Positions 35,428 through 46,717 are shown, counted from the first letter of the stretch. The stretch is 64,000 bases of DNA from Cenococcum geophilum 1.58 (GCA_001692895.1 KV748177.1:3696130-3760129), one strand, 5' to 3'. The notes: generated by a model from the letters alone, not told the origin. Numbers and translations are program-made.

Positions 35428-36121
35428 ATGAACCGTCTGTTTGGTGCAAAGAGCACGGCCCCAAAGCCCACGCTCAATAATGCCATCTCCAATGTAAACA
35501 TCCCACCCCCGCCACAACTCGAGACGAGTCCTAACACGCTCGTAGGTTGACGGCCGAATAGAAAGCATAGATGTCAAGCTTGCCAAATTAAATTCGGAAC
35601 TGTCTACCTACCAACAACGTCTGAGCAAAATGCGCGACGGTCCAGGCAAGACTGCCATTAAACAGAAAGCTCTCAAGGTCCTCCAGCAACGTAAAATGTA
35701 CGAGGGACAGCGGGACCAGCTGCAGCAGCAGTCCTGGAACATGGAGCAGGCCGGCATGATGCAAGACAACCTGAAAAATACCATGATTACTGTGGATGCC
35801 ATGAAAACCACCACTAAAGAGCTGCGAAAACAGTATGGCAAAGTCGATATTGACAAGATTGAGAAGCTACAAGACGAGATGGCAGACTTGATGGATATGG
35901 GGAACGACATACAAGAAAGCATTAGTCGGAGTTATGATGTGCCGGAGGATGTTGACGAGGCAGAGCTCGATGCGGAACTAGAGGCTCTCGGCGAGGAGGT
36001 CGAGTTCGAAGGTTTAGGGGAGTCAGAAGGAATCCCCAGCTTCATGATAGACGAGGCTAGACCTCCACAATTCATCGATGAGCCTCCCGAGCCCGGAAAA
36101 GTCAAGGAAGCCGCAGGGTAA
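35428..36121 (+). CDS. vps60: Vps60/CHMP5-type ESCRT-III-related protein
   Basis: Exons 35428-35493 and 35546-36121 give 213 residues. The first exon encodes MNRLFGAKSTAPKPTLNNAI, the standard Vps60 N-terminus; the second continues VDGRIESIDVKLAKLNSEL and the helical Snf7 core (MRDGPGKTAIKQKALKVLQQ, KMYEGQRDQLQQQSWNMEQA). The C-terminal half is acidic (YDVPEDVDEAELDAELEALG) and ends in a Pro-rich segment, as expected for the autoinhibitory and Vta1-binding part. It acts late in multivesicular body sorting at endosomes, regulating Vps4 through Vta1. The 52-bp intron after codon 22 was chosen because it joins the two family-typical segments in frame; starting instead at the later Met at 35630 would lose helix 1. 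Confidence 0.93.
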
Positions 36122-36955
36122 TCTCTTATGACTATACCCGTCACATTCGCATCCGCGTTTTTGTAAAGGTGACAAACAAGGCGCAATGGATACCGGTGAG
36201 CGTTGCCACTCGGTACACTTCAAATTCATTTCTCGTGTTCATCCCACCCAAATTAGTAGGCCTGGCACTGTGAGATCATTGTCGTACCTACGGTTCTGCA
36301 TCATACGATGAGGCCCAATTTGTCGACTCTCCTTAAGGCTCTAATAACCCAAGTAAAACTGCGCCCGTTTTCGTTCCAAGTCCTCCCTGCTCAATCTCAG
36401 TTGTGCTTATTCACGATTCCTATTTATAGCATGGCACATTCGCTGCTTTTGCTACAGCTGCATTAGAATTGCTCCCCAACCCATGTCCTTTGAGTGGTGA
36501 CATATCCTTGGCAGAGGCGGAGAGCGGAGTGGAGAGGAATTCTCGGCTCTTGGAAGCGAACTCTATCGGATTTGATTGGCTCCGATCACTGGTCTCATGG
36601 CCGACTTCTCTTCACAGTATGCGGAATCCCTTCCCGCCAAGCACCGCCTGGATATACATTTCTTGGCTCACAGCAGAATCCACCATTCTTTCCCCGCGCC
36701 AAGAGAACTGTTTTGTCCTCAGCAGCTTGGCTCTAATCATTCAGCATTAGAACTATGTCATCGAGCGGTATCGCTCCCAAGATTGATAAGAGCTCTTCCG
36801 CTCTTATATAAGGGGCCCCCGTTGCGAGGAATTGGCTTGAGCTCCACAGGATTCCCGTCGTTTGTTGGGACAGCAAATATTTATACACCATTCTTCAATT
36901 ACGTTTTGATATCCCAACTCGCGGGATTTAGCAACATTTTACAACGACGCCCATT
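36122..36955. other. Intergenic: ENA gene promoter
   Basis: Contains the Vps60 3' side and the ENA promoter, including a TATATAA box. Overlapping open frames in three phases at 36469-37022 carry no motif and are read as chance. Confidence 0.55.
36805..36811 (+). promoter_or_regulatory. TATA-box candidate for the ENA ATPase
   Basis: TATATAA lies 145 bases before the ATG at 36956, followed by a GC-rich run. Position and sequence fit a core promoter with a leader of about 110 nt; ENA genes are typically strongly inducible by salt or alkaline pH. No transcript evidence is available. Confidence 0.4.
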
Positions 36956-39900
36956 ATGGGTACCAGCAAACCTTCTGGTACCCCACAGCAATACGAACAC
37001 CACCCATTTCAGCTCAGTTTAGACCAAATAGTTTTACAGCTGCAAACCCACCTGGAGTTTGGCCTGAGTTGGGCCCAAGCTAATGATCTTCAGAGCCGAT
37101 ATGGAGAGAACAAGCTAGCTGGAGAAGGTGCTGTTCGGTGGTATTCTGTTCTGCTTAAACAGATTAGCAATGCAATGATACTGGTAACTAATCTCGAACA
37201 ATCCACTGAGTAAAACAAAGGCTAAATATATTCTATAGGTTCTCCTACTAGCAATGGCTCTCTCTTATGGTGTCACGGACTATATTGAGGGTGGTGTCAT
37301 CACTGCCGTCATTTTTCTGAACGTCCTCATAGGCTTCTATCAGGAATTTCAGGCAGAGAAGAAAATGGATTCTCTCCGGGCCTTATCTTCCCCGACGGCC
37401 ACAGTCCTCAGATCCGGTAATATCGAAGCAATTCCGTCCCCGGAAGCCGTTCCAGGGGATATTGTGATCATTAAAATTGGTGACACCGTTCCAGCTGATT
37501 TGAGAATATTTGAGTCAATGAACCTAGAATGTGACGAGAAGGTTCTAACAGGAGAAGGTAAGGCCCCTAAGGTTTTCAGGTACCAGGAACACTGCTAACA
37601 CTGCCAGCCTTGCCTGTCGCAAAGGACCCTAAGATCGATTTTTCTTCGAGCAATGAACTAGAATGTGGCGTGGGAGACCGTCTGAATATGGCATATTCTT
37701 CATCAATTGTGGCCAAAGGACGAGGCCGAGGCATTGTCGTGTTTACGGGTATGCACACAGAGATTGGCAAAATTGCTGAGTCTATGCGCGGCAACCAGAG
37801 GAAGCCGAATCGGTCTCTATCTAGAAAGAAACACGGTAATCTACAACCTGCGAAAGGCCTTGCTCTGCGTCTCTGGGATGGCATTGGCAAGTTCCTCGGT
37901 CTCACCGTCGGCACTCCCCTTCAAAGAAAGTTGTCCAAATTAGCATACACGCTATTCGGAATTGCTATACTTCTAGCTATTATCGTCTTCGCTGTCCATA
38001 GATTTGATGTAACAAATGAAGTTGCTATCTACGCAATCTCTACTGGTTCGTTCCCGCCCATCTCATTTGTATTTCCAAGCCAGCATATCTAACTCATCTC
38101 AGGAATCGCCATGATCCCAGAATCATTAATCGCCGTCCTCACCATTACCTTCGTTACTGGTATGACTCAAATGCGCAAGCGTCGCGTCCTTATACGAAAA
38201 TTAAACGCTCTAGAGGCACTTGGCGGAATTACCAACATCTGTTCCGACAAGACGGGAACTTTGACCCAAGGTCAAATGACTTTACGAAAAGCCTGGATTC
38301 CAGGTCCTGGCGTCTACACTGTTAGCAATTCAGAAGATCCGTCGAATCCCAAACAAGGCGAGGTCAAGCTTAGTGCTATCAAGTCAAGGGCGGAGATAGA
38401 CTTCGAGGAGGCAGAAAGGCAGGAAACATTCGATACACAGCGAAGTGCGGCTGCACTTACATTCAATGAACCCTTAGAAAAGATAGAACGAGATCAACAC
38501 CGTCATAAGTCTAATAATGAACCGAACGAAGCCGACATCAATCAGAGCCCCGAAATGGTACCCGAGTTGGAGGCCTTTCTCAACTCTGCGGCACTTTGCA
38601 ATCTAGCCACTGTTCGTTACAATGTCCAGGAACAGAGGTGGCAAACCACTGGGGATCCAACAGAAGTCGCTTTACAGGTTTTCGCGCACCGCTTTGAGAA
38701 AGGCAAGAGGGACCTCGAAGAAAGAGCAGGGTGGAAGCAGATCTCGGAGTATCCATTCGACAGCACTGTCAAGAGAATGTCGGTTGTATATCACTCTTCG
38801 GATTCGAAAACCATCATCTTTACAAAGGGAGCTGTAGAAAAAATTGTCCACCTCTGTGAGCACGTCGGTGTAGGGAAGAGCCATCAAGAAATAACCGATT
38901 CCCACAAAGACCTCATCTACGAGCAGATGAGTTTGCTTGCAGACCAAGGTTTGAGGGTCCTCGCCCTTGCACAGAAGACTTGGGTTGGCGAGCTTAACGA
39001 GAAGTCGAATATACCTCGAAGCGATATTGAGAAAAATCTTACTTTCATAGGACTAGTCGGCCTCTATGATCCGCCGAGAATGGAGACGGCAGATGCTATA
39101 AGAGGTACGTTCACAATATTTAGCTATATCTAGGATATTTACTAAATTCAAAACAGAGTGTACTAACGCAGGCATAAAAGTTCACATGCTCACAGGCGAT
39201 CATCCGGGTACAGCAACAGCAATTGGCAAAGAAATAGGCATCATCCCGAGAGATTTCAGCGTTTTATCACCAGAAGTTGCGAATTCACTAGTCAAAACAG
39301 CCGCAGAGTTCGATGGAATGACAGACGAAGAGATTGACCAAATGCCCGAGCTACCTCTTGTAATCGCCCGCTGCTCACCAAACACCAAGACGCGAATGAT
39401 TGCTGCGCTTCACAGACGTAACTACTACGCTGCAATGACTGGCGATGGTGTCAATGATGGCCCATCGCTTCAAGCAGCGGATGTAGGCATCGCCATGGGT
39501 TTGGGAGGTTCGGACGTAGCAAAGGGCGCTTCAGATATTGTGCTCACGGACGACAACTTTTCAAGCATCGTGAACGCCATTGAGGAGGGTCGTCGCATGT
39601 TTGACAACATCCAGAAATTTGTCCTCCACTTACTAACGAGCAATGTTGGTGAGGTGGTGCTATTGGTTTTCGGTCTTTGTTTTCGTGACAGCTCAGGCTT
39701 CTCTGTCTTTCCACTCTCGCCACTGCAAATACTGTGGATTAACATGGTCACGTCTGGATTCCCGGCCTTCGGCCTAGGCCGGGAGAAGGCTTCTTACAAC
39801 ATTATGCTTCGTCCTCCGCATGACAACAAAAAAGGAGTTTTCACCTGGCAAGTCATCACCGATATGATCGTCTACGGCCTCCTTATGGGTACACTCACCC

Positions 39901-40514
39901 TATTCACCTTTGTCATCATTGTCTATGGGCCCGGCGAAGGAAATCTCGGGCATGACTGCAACCGAGCCTACAGCGACTCTTGCGACGTCGTGTTCCGCGC
40001 CCGCGCTGCTGTTTTCGCCGAGCTTACCTGGCTGATCCTGATCTCGGCGTGGGAGATCAAAAGTATCCGCCGTAGTATGTTCTGCCTGGATCCGCACTCC
40101 AAGAGCAAGTTCCCGTTCTTCAGAGATGTATACGCAAATAGGTTCCTCTTCTACGCCGTTGCGATCGGCGCGCTGATCGTCTTCCCATGCGTTTACATTC
40201 CCCGTTTCAACACAGCGGTTTTCAAACACAAGCCCATTTCGTGGGAATGGGCGTTGTCGGTTGGAGCAGCTGTAATCTTTGCGGCAGGCATGGAGCTATG
40301 GAAACTTGCTAAGAGGACGTTTGGGTGGTTCAAGCTCGAGAGTGAAGAGGACGAGAAGCAGGGGAGCAAGAAGACAAGCCTATCTTTGAGACAAGGCTTC
40401 TTTTCGTTTTCAAAGAGCTTTAGTAGGACGACCAGTTTAGAGAAGCGAGCGAGTAACGGTGACTCCGTTATGATGGGTCAAGCAGGGGCAGGTAGAGATG
40501 AGGAGCAGGTCTAA
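36956..40514 (+). CDS. ena1: ENA-type (P2D) Na+/K+-exporting P-type ATPase
   Basis: Exons 36956-37183, 37239-37557, 37608-38045, 38103-39104 and 39157-40514 give 1114 residues, the usual length for fungal ENA pumps. It carries a cation-ATPase N-terminal domain, then TM1-2 (LLLAMALSYGVTDYIEGGVI) and the actuator TGE loop (KVLTGE joined to ALPVAKDP). TM4 IAMIPESLIAVLTITFVTGM leads to the phosphorylation site ICSDKTGTLTQGQM (Asp near residue 378). After the nucleotide domain come IKVHMLTGDHPGTA and the hinge MTGDGVNDGPSL (about residue 756), then six C-terminal membrane helices. The IPESL motif and overall match place it in type IID. The enzyme extrudes Na+ or K+ from the cytosol at the plasma membrane. 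The exon 4/5 join was set at 39157 because it recreates AIRECTNAGIKVHML. The donor GTTCGT at 38046 is non-consensus. Confidence 0.93.
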
Positions 40515-41518
40515 TCAAGTCATTTCAGATAGCAAAGTGATTAAATGACCTGGGGATTGTTTTAAGACGTTATTTAGGATGATTTATGATAACCTTCGAT
40601 TTGAAATACAATCTTGAGGAGTTCGTACATATTTCCTTTTCCTTCTCGTAGTCATGGTTACGGCCTTGGATGCTTGGGATTATTCTTGCGACGACAGTCC
40701 TCATCGAACACAGCGCAGACCTGGAAAACTATGCGCGGAAATGCCGGACTGCTCCGATCACTCCGTTATTGTAGTCTGTAGTTCTCGCTCTATATTTCCT
40801 TAAGCGGTCCGTACCGCAAAACAAGGAGGCTTCCCGGCCACAGTCGTACAAGCGTACATACCACGTTGCAACCCTGTAGGGAGGATCCCAGCAACCGATA
40901 CCAACATGGATCTGAGCTTACTAAAGCTGAAGGTTAGACTATTCCCACTGCTAACACGGAAGCCTTAGGATTAGAACCTGTCAAGGGCAAGAGAAAAGCG
41001 ATACTTGGATTTCAGTGATTTATTATTAGCGCACCCTTGCCACTCAGCTATAATAGAAGTAGAGGCCTATAGCTGCTGCAGAGGCCCGTTCCTCTAAGCT
41101 TACAGCCATGGTGGTACAAGCTTGCCGACTTGATCCGTTCTTTAGAGGAGAAAATCACAAGCGCCGAGATACTAACGTTTGAGAAGATAGGTCTCCTTCG
41201 GATAGTTTAGATAGCCTTCCATAATCAACCTAAGAAACCAGAGAATTTAACATCTGTGAAATAAGAAAGGTGGTTTGGATAAAAGCAATTGTTTTCAGCG
41301 CAAAAGTTTGATGTAGAAAGATAAGGATAATGTGGAACATGGATGACCCGAGCGCAAGGCACAGGAACATTGCGGCAACCTGACGATATGACCCCTTCCC
41401 TACCTCACTCCCATCCCCAAAGCTTCTTGAATCCTGATTTACAAATACGTCTTAAAGTAAGTCACACCCTTGAAGGCCAAGGATTCTTCGTGAATATCGG
41501 TCGACCTTGTTGAATGAT
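40515..41518. other. Intergenic, convergent
   Basis: Space between the 3' ends of the ENA and polygalacturonase genes. No gene or repeat is recognised. Confidence 0.6.
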
Positions 41519-42904
41519 CTAGCCTAGTGAGATACCGCTCGGCACGTTTGTGTACGAAGTTAATGTCTTCCCTCCAGTAACGCTAACCGAAGACCAGGAC
41601 CAGTTCGAGCAGCTGCCATCTCCGCAGAGGATGTAGATACCCGTAGCGCTGGAGCGTACGGATCCTTTGACGTTTGACAAGGTCAAATCGGTAATCGGGA
41701 CCCCGGTTGTTGGGGTGCCTGTAGGCGAACCATTCTCATAATCCTGCTGAATGACGATACCGTATTTGCTGATATTAGAGAGTGTAATGTCTTTGTACGT
41801 AACGTTGGTGACAGACCCAGTGGCCCCGTAGACGGTCTTGATACGCACACCATTCTGCGAGTTAGTGACTGTGGAACTTTCGATCAGGACGTTTGCGACA
41901 GTATTGTAGGAGCGCCCGCCGACGGATCCCTGGGTCTATTAGCTGGGATTTATGTAAATGGGGGACTGACGAATTACAATGGATAAACCGTGGCCTCCAG
42001 AGCAGGTGCCTCCAGTAAAAGTAATGTCAGTGCCACTATTGATCGCTAGGCAATCATCCTGATTCTTCACATTTGCGCCAGAGATGGTGATTCTAGTAGA
42101 GCTGCCAATATCAAAAGCATCCGTGTTATGGCCGAGCGAGTTTGTGTCTCCGGCTGAGTTGTCAATCGTAATATGCGTTAGAGTCAAATCAGTAGCAGTG
42201 TTGATGCTGAATCCCTGGACTGGCGTGTTTTTAACATTGAGGTTGGAGATCGTAGAGGATTTCAGGCTGTGGGCGTAGAAGAACTTTGGCTTAGTTTTCC
42301 CACCATTGCTGCAAGCCAAAAGTTAGCCCAAAAAACTTCATCACATTATTCAGATCCAAGAAATTGGGAACATGCCCACCCTTTCCATCCCACCAGGCCG
42401 CTATAGAGTTGTTAGCGACATCCGTGTTTCGGAATTATTGAAACTCACCGCCATTGCCGTCAATAACATGTCCCGAGGCTCCATTGATGGTAATGGAAGT
42501 GCCCGAAAATGAAATGAGCGGCCCGGACCATTCTTTATAACCAAAAGTTGTTGTCCCCTCGAAGATGACCTGAAAGGATTAGGAAATTATTTCGATACAC
42601 TTGCATGGAGCAATCAAATTTAGCGTTTTTGGTTGCAGGAGGGCTATTGACGTACCGTAGTCCCAGTTTTCAGACCAGTCATATCCAGGGTAGTTCCTGA
42701 TGGGACAGCAATACTGCTAAGCACAATGGTAGAGCATGAGGTCTTGGATTTGCTGGCTGAGGCAGCATTAGTAAAAGTGCAGGTGGTTGCTCTATCTTCA
42801 AGCTTGGCAACAGTGGTTGGAACAGGCTCGGTGTTTGGCAGAGCCGATACAAGATTGACTCCTACACCTAGTAAGAGGATGGAAAGCACGGCGAACAAAA
42901 CCAT
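41519..42904 (-). CDS. Secreted endopolygalacturonase, glycoside hydrolase family 28
   Basis: On the minus strand, exons 42656-42904, 42449-42569, 42376-42400, 41978-42308 and 41519-41929 give 378 residues. A hydrophobic signal peptide ([21 protein letters not shown]) and a short propeptide precede the parallel beta-helix. The catalytic set is complete: Asp195 in NTD, Asp216/Asp217 in QDDC, His238 in GGHGLS, Arg271 and Lys273 in RIK. Their spacing (21, 21, 33, 2) equals that of Aspergillus niger PGII (D180, D201/D202, H223, R256, K258), which supports the exon joins. It hydrolyses internal alpha-1,4 bonds of homogalacturonan in plant cell walls. The third exon is only 25 nt, and the intron after it is best read as GC..AG (donor GCATGT at 42375), since the GT two bases upstream would break the frame. 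The ATG at 42904 was preferred because upstream codons are non-ATG. Confidence 0.92.
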
Positions 42905-43977
42905 TTTGAAGCCAAAATAATTGATAATAGTGCTGAACAGTAAGACTCTTTTTAGGTTGTCGAAGAAAAACAAATAAATATAAAGAATCAGACCCTGCTA
43001 CCTTTGAATGAAAGCAAGGTAGAACATTGCTAACAAGGAGACCACTAAGTATATATGTGAGAAATGACATGACCAGTTCTGGGCAAAGATGAATCCTAGG
43101 TAGTGAGAAACGCGACAAGGCTTGACTAGTTCGGACAATAGCTTGACCGTTTTGGACAGTGGCTTGACGGCCCTAGAAACAGACATGGAGAGCATTCATC
43201 CTCTAATGACCGGAAGACGGCGATTTGTGGGGCTTTTTGTTTTAGTTGTAAGTAGTAATCCGTGATATAATGGACTCCTTGGTCCTCCAATGATCTGCAG
43301 AGACCATTTTACTTGGCTTTTGCATCACTCGAGAGGATATGAAACAGGGCGGAGGGGTTTTGACCAAAAGGAGGTAATTCTCCGAGAACGTCTAAGCAGA
43401 TCTCGGGGAAGCCCCGAATGTCCGTGCCAACCTACACCTCTCCTCCCTGTTTCGTTGGCGGAAACAACTCATCTGCCGCGTCGTGGGCGGTCTGCAGTAG
43501 ATGAAGGCAAGGTCAGAATTATCTCATACAATGGGGATATATGTGCGGACTGCTAGCGTTGAGGCAGATTTGTATGGACAAAGTGAAGGTTCTCATACAT
43601 TCTAACGTCGTAGCCACCCATACGAGTCACCCCCTGAGTCGTGCGATCGGCTGCACGGACTCTCACCCAAATCGAATCAATTGCAACCCAAATCTACTTC
43701 GCCCACATAAATACATCGTGATCCATTGAAAGTTCCTTCCAAACTTTCTTTGCGAAAGTAATGACGCCTCGTAGAGCTGCATTCCGTTCCTTCTAAGCAG
43801 TCAATCCTGTTCCTTTTGAGCCCTTTGCTGAACTTTCTTCCGTGGCTTCTCTTCCTACGGCGCATTTACCTTTGCTTTTCTAGAAGCTCCTTGTTTATAT
43901 ATGCTAAAGGATTATTTTAATTAGTAACTATACCTATAGTAAGTTATTAGAAGTTAACTAAAGCTTTAAAGTAAAGG
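42905..43977. other. Intergenic upstream of the polygalacturonase; start of repeat-rich part
   Basis: Promoter region of the pectinase with short iterations of GACTAGTT/GACCGTTT/GACAGTGGC near 43120-43170. No gene is supported; the two short frames around 43290-43560 and 43677-43865 show nothing recognisable. AT-rich sequence begins near 43890. Confidence 0.5.
42972..42985 (-). promoter_or_regulatory. TATA-box candidate for the polygalacturonase
   Basis: On the minus strand the sequence CTTTATATTTATTT lies about 70 bases upstream of the ATG at 42904, a normal distance for a fungal TATA element. Confidence 0.35.
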
Positions 43978-44115
43978 TGTGAGGTGACGGGCTCTACGCT
44001 CGGCCACTGGACAAACCCAAAAAGGTAAGCGGATATCTGGCTCAATTGCTAGACATGCTGCGTAGAACAATACATATAAGCGATGACTCCGTCACTTGAC
44101 AATAGGAGTAATATA
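43978..44115 (+). repeat. Direct repeat, copy 1 (possible LTR fragment)
   Basis: About 138 bases, from GTGAGGTGACGGGCTCTACGC to near ATAGGAGTAATATA, resemble 44957-45117 in the same orientation. Shared words include GGCTCTACGC, AAGCG, ATATCTGGC/GTATCTGGC, GAACAATA and TATAAGCGA. The partner copy has about 30 extra GC-rich bases. An LTR or solo-LTR origin is possible, but no termini are clear. Confidence 0.5.
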
Positions 44116-44151
44116 CTTTATAAAAGCAATCTAATAAGCTTATTAACTTAA

Positions 44152-44875
44152 GGACGCTGTTAGCCATACACCCCCTAAACGATACGCGTACACCCCCCAA
44201 TTGATACGCATACACCCCCTACCTCATTTGGTTTAGACGCTTCCTCGTTAAGTTAGATGCTTCCTTATTAAGTTAGAATATCACGTGCGTTTGACTTGTT
44301 TGCGCCTGCATCACGAAAATCAAAGTGCGAGCCCGTAGCATAGTATTTCGCTCAAATGCTGAGGGCTCTCTACGAGAAGATCTGTCAACGCGATTAGCAA
44401 TTTTAGAGCTAGTTATAGAGTTAATTGGCTAACTGCCACGATGCTCTACAATTGCAGGCTCTTAGATGCGAAGCAGAGGTATTAATTTGGGTCCGACCGG
44501 GCGCGCGGGCGCGGGCGTGGGCACGGGCGCGGGCAGTAGAGGTGGCAGCACCCAAATTAGTTTGCGTGACGCCTTACAAAGCACTACGCAATCCAATTAA
44601 TCGACTTAGGTGCGATCCAAATTTAGACTCTACTACTTATAATATAACTAAAATTAAGACTTAATCGTGATGTTGCAGTTATAAAACTTGCATGGCGCGC
44701 ACTTTGATTTTCGTGATGTAGGCGCAAACAAGTCAAACGCACGTGATATTCTAACTTAATAAGGAAGCATCTAACTTAACGAGGAAGCGTCTAAACCAAA
44801 TGAGGTAGGGGGTGTATGCGTATCAATTGGGGGGTGTACGCGTATCGTTTAGGGGGTGTATGGCTAACAGCGTCC
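44152..44875 (+). mobile_element. hAT-like MITE with about 180-bp terminal inverted repeats, copy 1
   Basis: A 724-bp element starting GGACGCTGTTAGCCATAC and ending with its reverse complement, flanked by a perfect 8-bp duplication TAACTTAA (44144-44151 and 44876-44883). The inverted arms extend about 178 bases on each side (to about 44330 and from about 44698), with internal runs of CACCCCC. The centre carries a GC-rich run of GGGCGC iterations near 44504-44536 and no transposase frame. An 8-bp duplication is characteristic of hAT elements. A second, inverted copy lies at 53593-54282. Confidence 0.85.
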
Positions 44876-44956
44876 TAACTTAAATCCCATCCTTATTAGT
44901 AAAGCTTAATAAAGGAGGTATTTTAGGCTAAATCCAAGATAATATAATAGAGGGGA

Positions 44957-45117
44957 GTGCGAGGCGACAGGCTCTACGCCACCCCAGCCAAACATACCAA
45001 AAAGTAAGCGAGTATCTGGCACACTTGCCGGACGCGTGGAACAATATATATAAGCGAGGTGACTGTCGGGGCCCCCGACGCACGGGCCCGTCACCTGACA
45101 GTTAGGGGTATATATAA
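44957..45117 (+). repeat. Direct repeat, copy 2
   Basis: Partner of 43978-44115, in the same orientation, with an additional GC-rich hairpin (GGGCCCCCGACGCACGGGCCC around 45068) absent from copy 1. The MITE at 44152-44875 lies between the two copies. Confidence 0.5.
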
Positions 45118-45434
45118 GGGCAAACGGTAGGGAGCTCGAATAAATAGCAAAAGGGGCTTGATTCCTTATACAGACGAATCCTTAAGGGGATTCGTTAGGT
45201 ATGTGGGAATATAAGTGTAACGTGTCCCGCCTCCACGTCGCCAAACAGGCCAAAAAGACAGCAGTACTCGCGAATATATCGCGACTGTTGCGGGATCCAA
45301 CGTATGTATTCTTACAATAAGTATAGCCTTAAGCGAAGCACGTGAAGCGCACGTGAGGCGTAGGGCTTCGCAGGCGATGCGTAGGGGTGTCTATATACTC
45401 TGCATATTGTCTCGGAATACCTCGCACCTAATAG
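45118..45434. other. Repeat-derived spacer
   Basis: No gene. The text is a mix of AT-rich and GC-rich words (AGCACGTGAAGCGCACGTGA near 45338). It looks like decayed element DNA of unknown type. Confidence 0.4.
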
Positions 45435-45578
45435 TATCCCTTGCTACGGTGGTGTCCAATACAAAAGTGGCCTGTGCGCAAACACCAAAAAACATCAGGA
45501 CTGAGGGAGGATTTAGCTGATTTAATTGGTGCAATTCCTATCGATAACGTTGGACCCAAACCACCGTAGCAAGGGATA
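45435..45578 (+). mobile_element. TATCCCTT hairpin MITE, copy A
   Basis: A 144-bp element, TATCCCTTGCTACGGTGGT ... ACCACCGTAGCAAGGGATA, with TA at both outer ends. Inside it shares GTCCAA, AAGTGGCC.GTGCGC.AACACCA and TCGATAACG.TTGGAC with copy B, so A reads as an internally deleted relative of B. The TA ends suggest a Tc1/mariner-type (Fot1/pogo-like) origin. Confidence 0.7.
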
Positions 45579-45593
45579 AGCCCTATCACCCGC

Positions 45594-45887
45594 TATCCCT
45601 TATCCCGTCAGCGTCCAACGAGTAAGTGGCCCGTGCGCGAACACCAGAATTAAAAACAACGCGTGAGCGTGCTTAAAGGGCTTCTTTTGGTTGCAGTATA
45701 TGTAAAATACCGTTCTGCAAGAAGGATAACTGCTGACAACCTTATATAGAGCGACTCAACTCTAAGATTGAGCTTGTGTGTTAAAATACTATAGTTTTTG
45801 GCCCCAGCGCGCGCATCGAATTCAGTTCAGTTGATTGGCGAGATCTTATCGATAACGGTTGGACGCGAATTGACGGGATAAGGGATA
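45594..45887 (+). mobile_element. TATCCCTT hairpin MITE, copy B
   Basis: A 294-bp element with ends TATCCCTTATCCCGTCAGCG and TTGACGGGATAAGGGATA; inner arms include GTCCAAC and GTTGGAC. It sits only 15 bases from copy A. No coding capacity is seen. Confidence 0.65.
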
Positions 45888-46286
45888 CGCTTATTATATT
45901 AGCTAATAATATAGCCTTTATTTCGTGCAGCTGAGTAGAACTCAAAAAACCCTAGCTTAGAAATACTTATAGCTCTAAAGAGAAAAAACTCTTAGAGTTA
46001 CTTTTTATAAGTATTTACTAAAGGGAGATATATGTATATCTAAGGGCTAACGTATATATATTGTCACACGGGGACGCGTCACGATAAGCGAGGCTATCAC
46101 GTGATCGCAGGGTGCGCCTATCCCCCCTCATCAACATATATTAAATGAGGCAGTAGATAAATGGGAATAATCTTATAAGTATCGCAATATTCAACGAACT
46201 GAACTGATATATGGCTCTTGTGGCCATTAAGAATCAATAAGCGATAGATTCCTTAGAGCTGTAGCTTTATATAAGCGTTAAAGCGG
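45888..46286. other. Repeat-derived spacer
   Basis: AT-rich, stop-dense sequence with repeated CTCTTAGAG-like words near 45960-46020 and GC islands near 46075-46130. No gene is seen. Confidence 0.4.
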
Positions 46287-46364
46287 TATCCCTTAGCACG
46301 GTAATTGGAGCCCTTGGCTTATCAATAAGAATGCCAACGGCCCCAATTACCGTGCTAAGGGATA
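46287..46364 (+). mobile_element. TATCCCTT hairpin element, copy C
   Basis: 78 bp: TATCCCTTAGCACGGTAATT against AATTACCGTGCTAAGGGATA, a near-perfect hairpin with a loop of about 20-25 bases. TA ends as in copies A, B and D. Confidence 0.65.
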
Positions 46365-46717
46365 GCCAACTAATTGCGATTTTAGAATTTGTCTAACCCG
46401 AATCGCTTACTTGAAGCACCGTTTCGCGATCAAGCTTTAGGGTTATCTATAAGTGTTGTATTTGCCAGCCCTTAAAATTATAAAGGTAGGCAATCGATAT
46501 TGGCTAGACCTTACAATGGGTCGGGTAATACCCACTGGGTTTTGGGTCGGGTAGACGCTCCGTGCACAACTCCGTGCAGGGCCTCTAGTAAAGTTTTGGT
46601 AGCTAGGGAAATTAATTATGGGGCTTTAACTTTAAGCTAGAATTACTATATAGATTAGTAGATTTGGGTAAATACAGCACGCGCTAAGAACGATTCAGGG
46701 GTTCTCTACCAAAGCTC
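46365..46717. other. Repeat-derived spacer
   Basis: No gene. Contains GGGTCGGGTA doublets around 46520-46555 and two close CTCCGTGCA words near 46558-46576. Confidence 0.4.

Noticed and set aside
36469..37022. Three overlapping frames upstream of the ENA gene
   Set aside because: They use different phases, have no motif and overlap the promoter and first exon of the ENA ATPase.
36956..42904. ENA ATPase plus polygalacturonase as a functional pair or cluster
   Set aside because: The genes are convergent and about 1 kb apart, with unrelated roles; nothing in the sequence links them.
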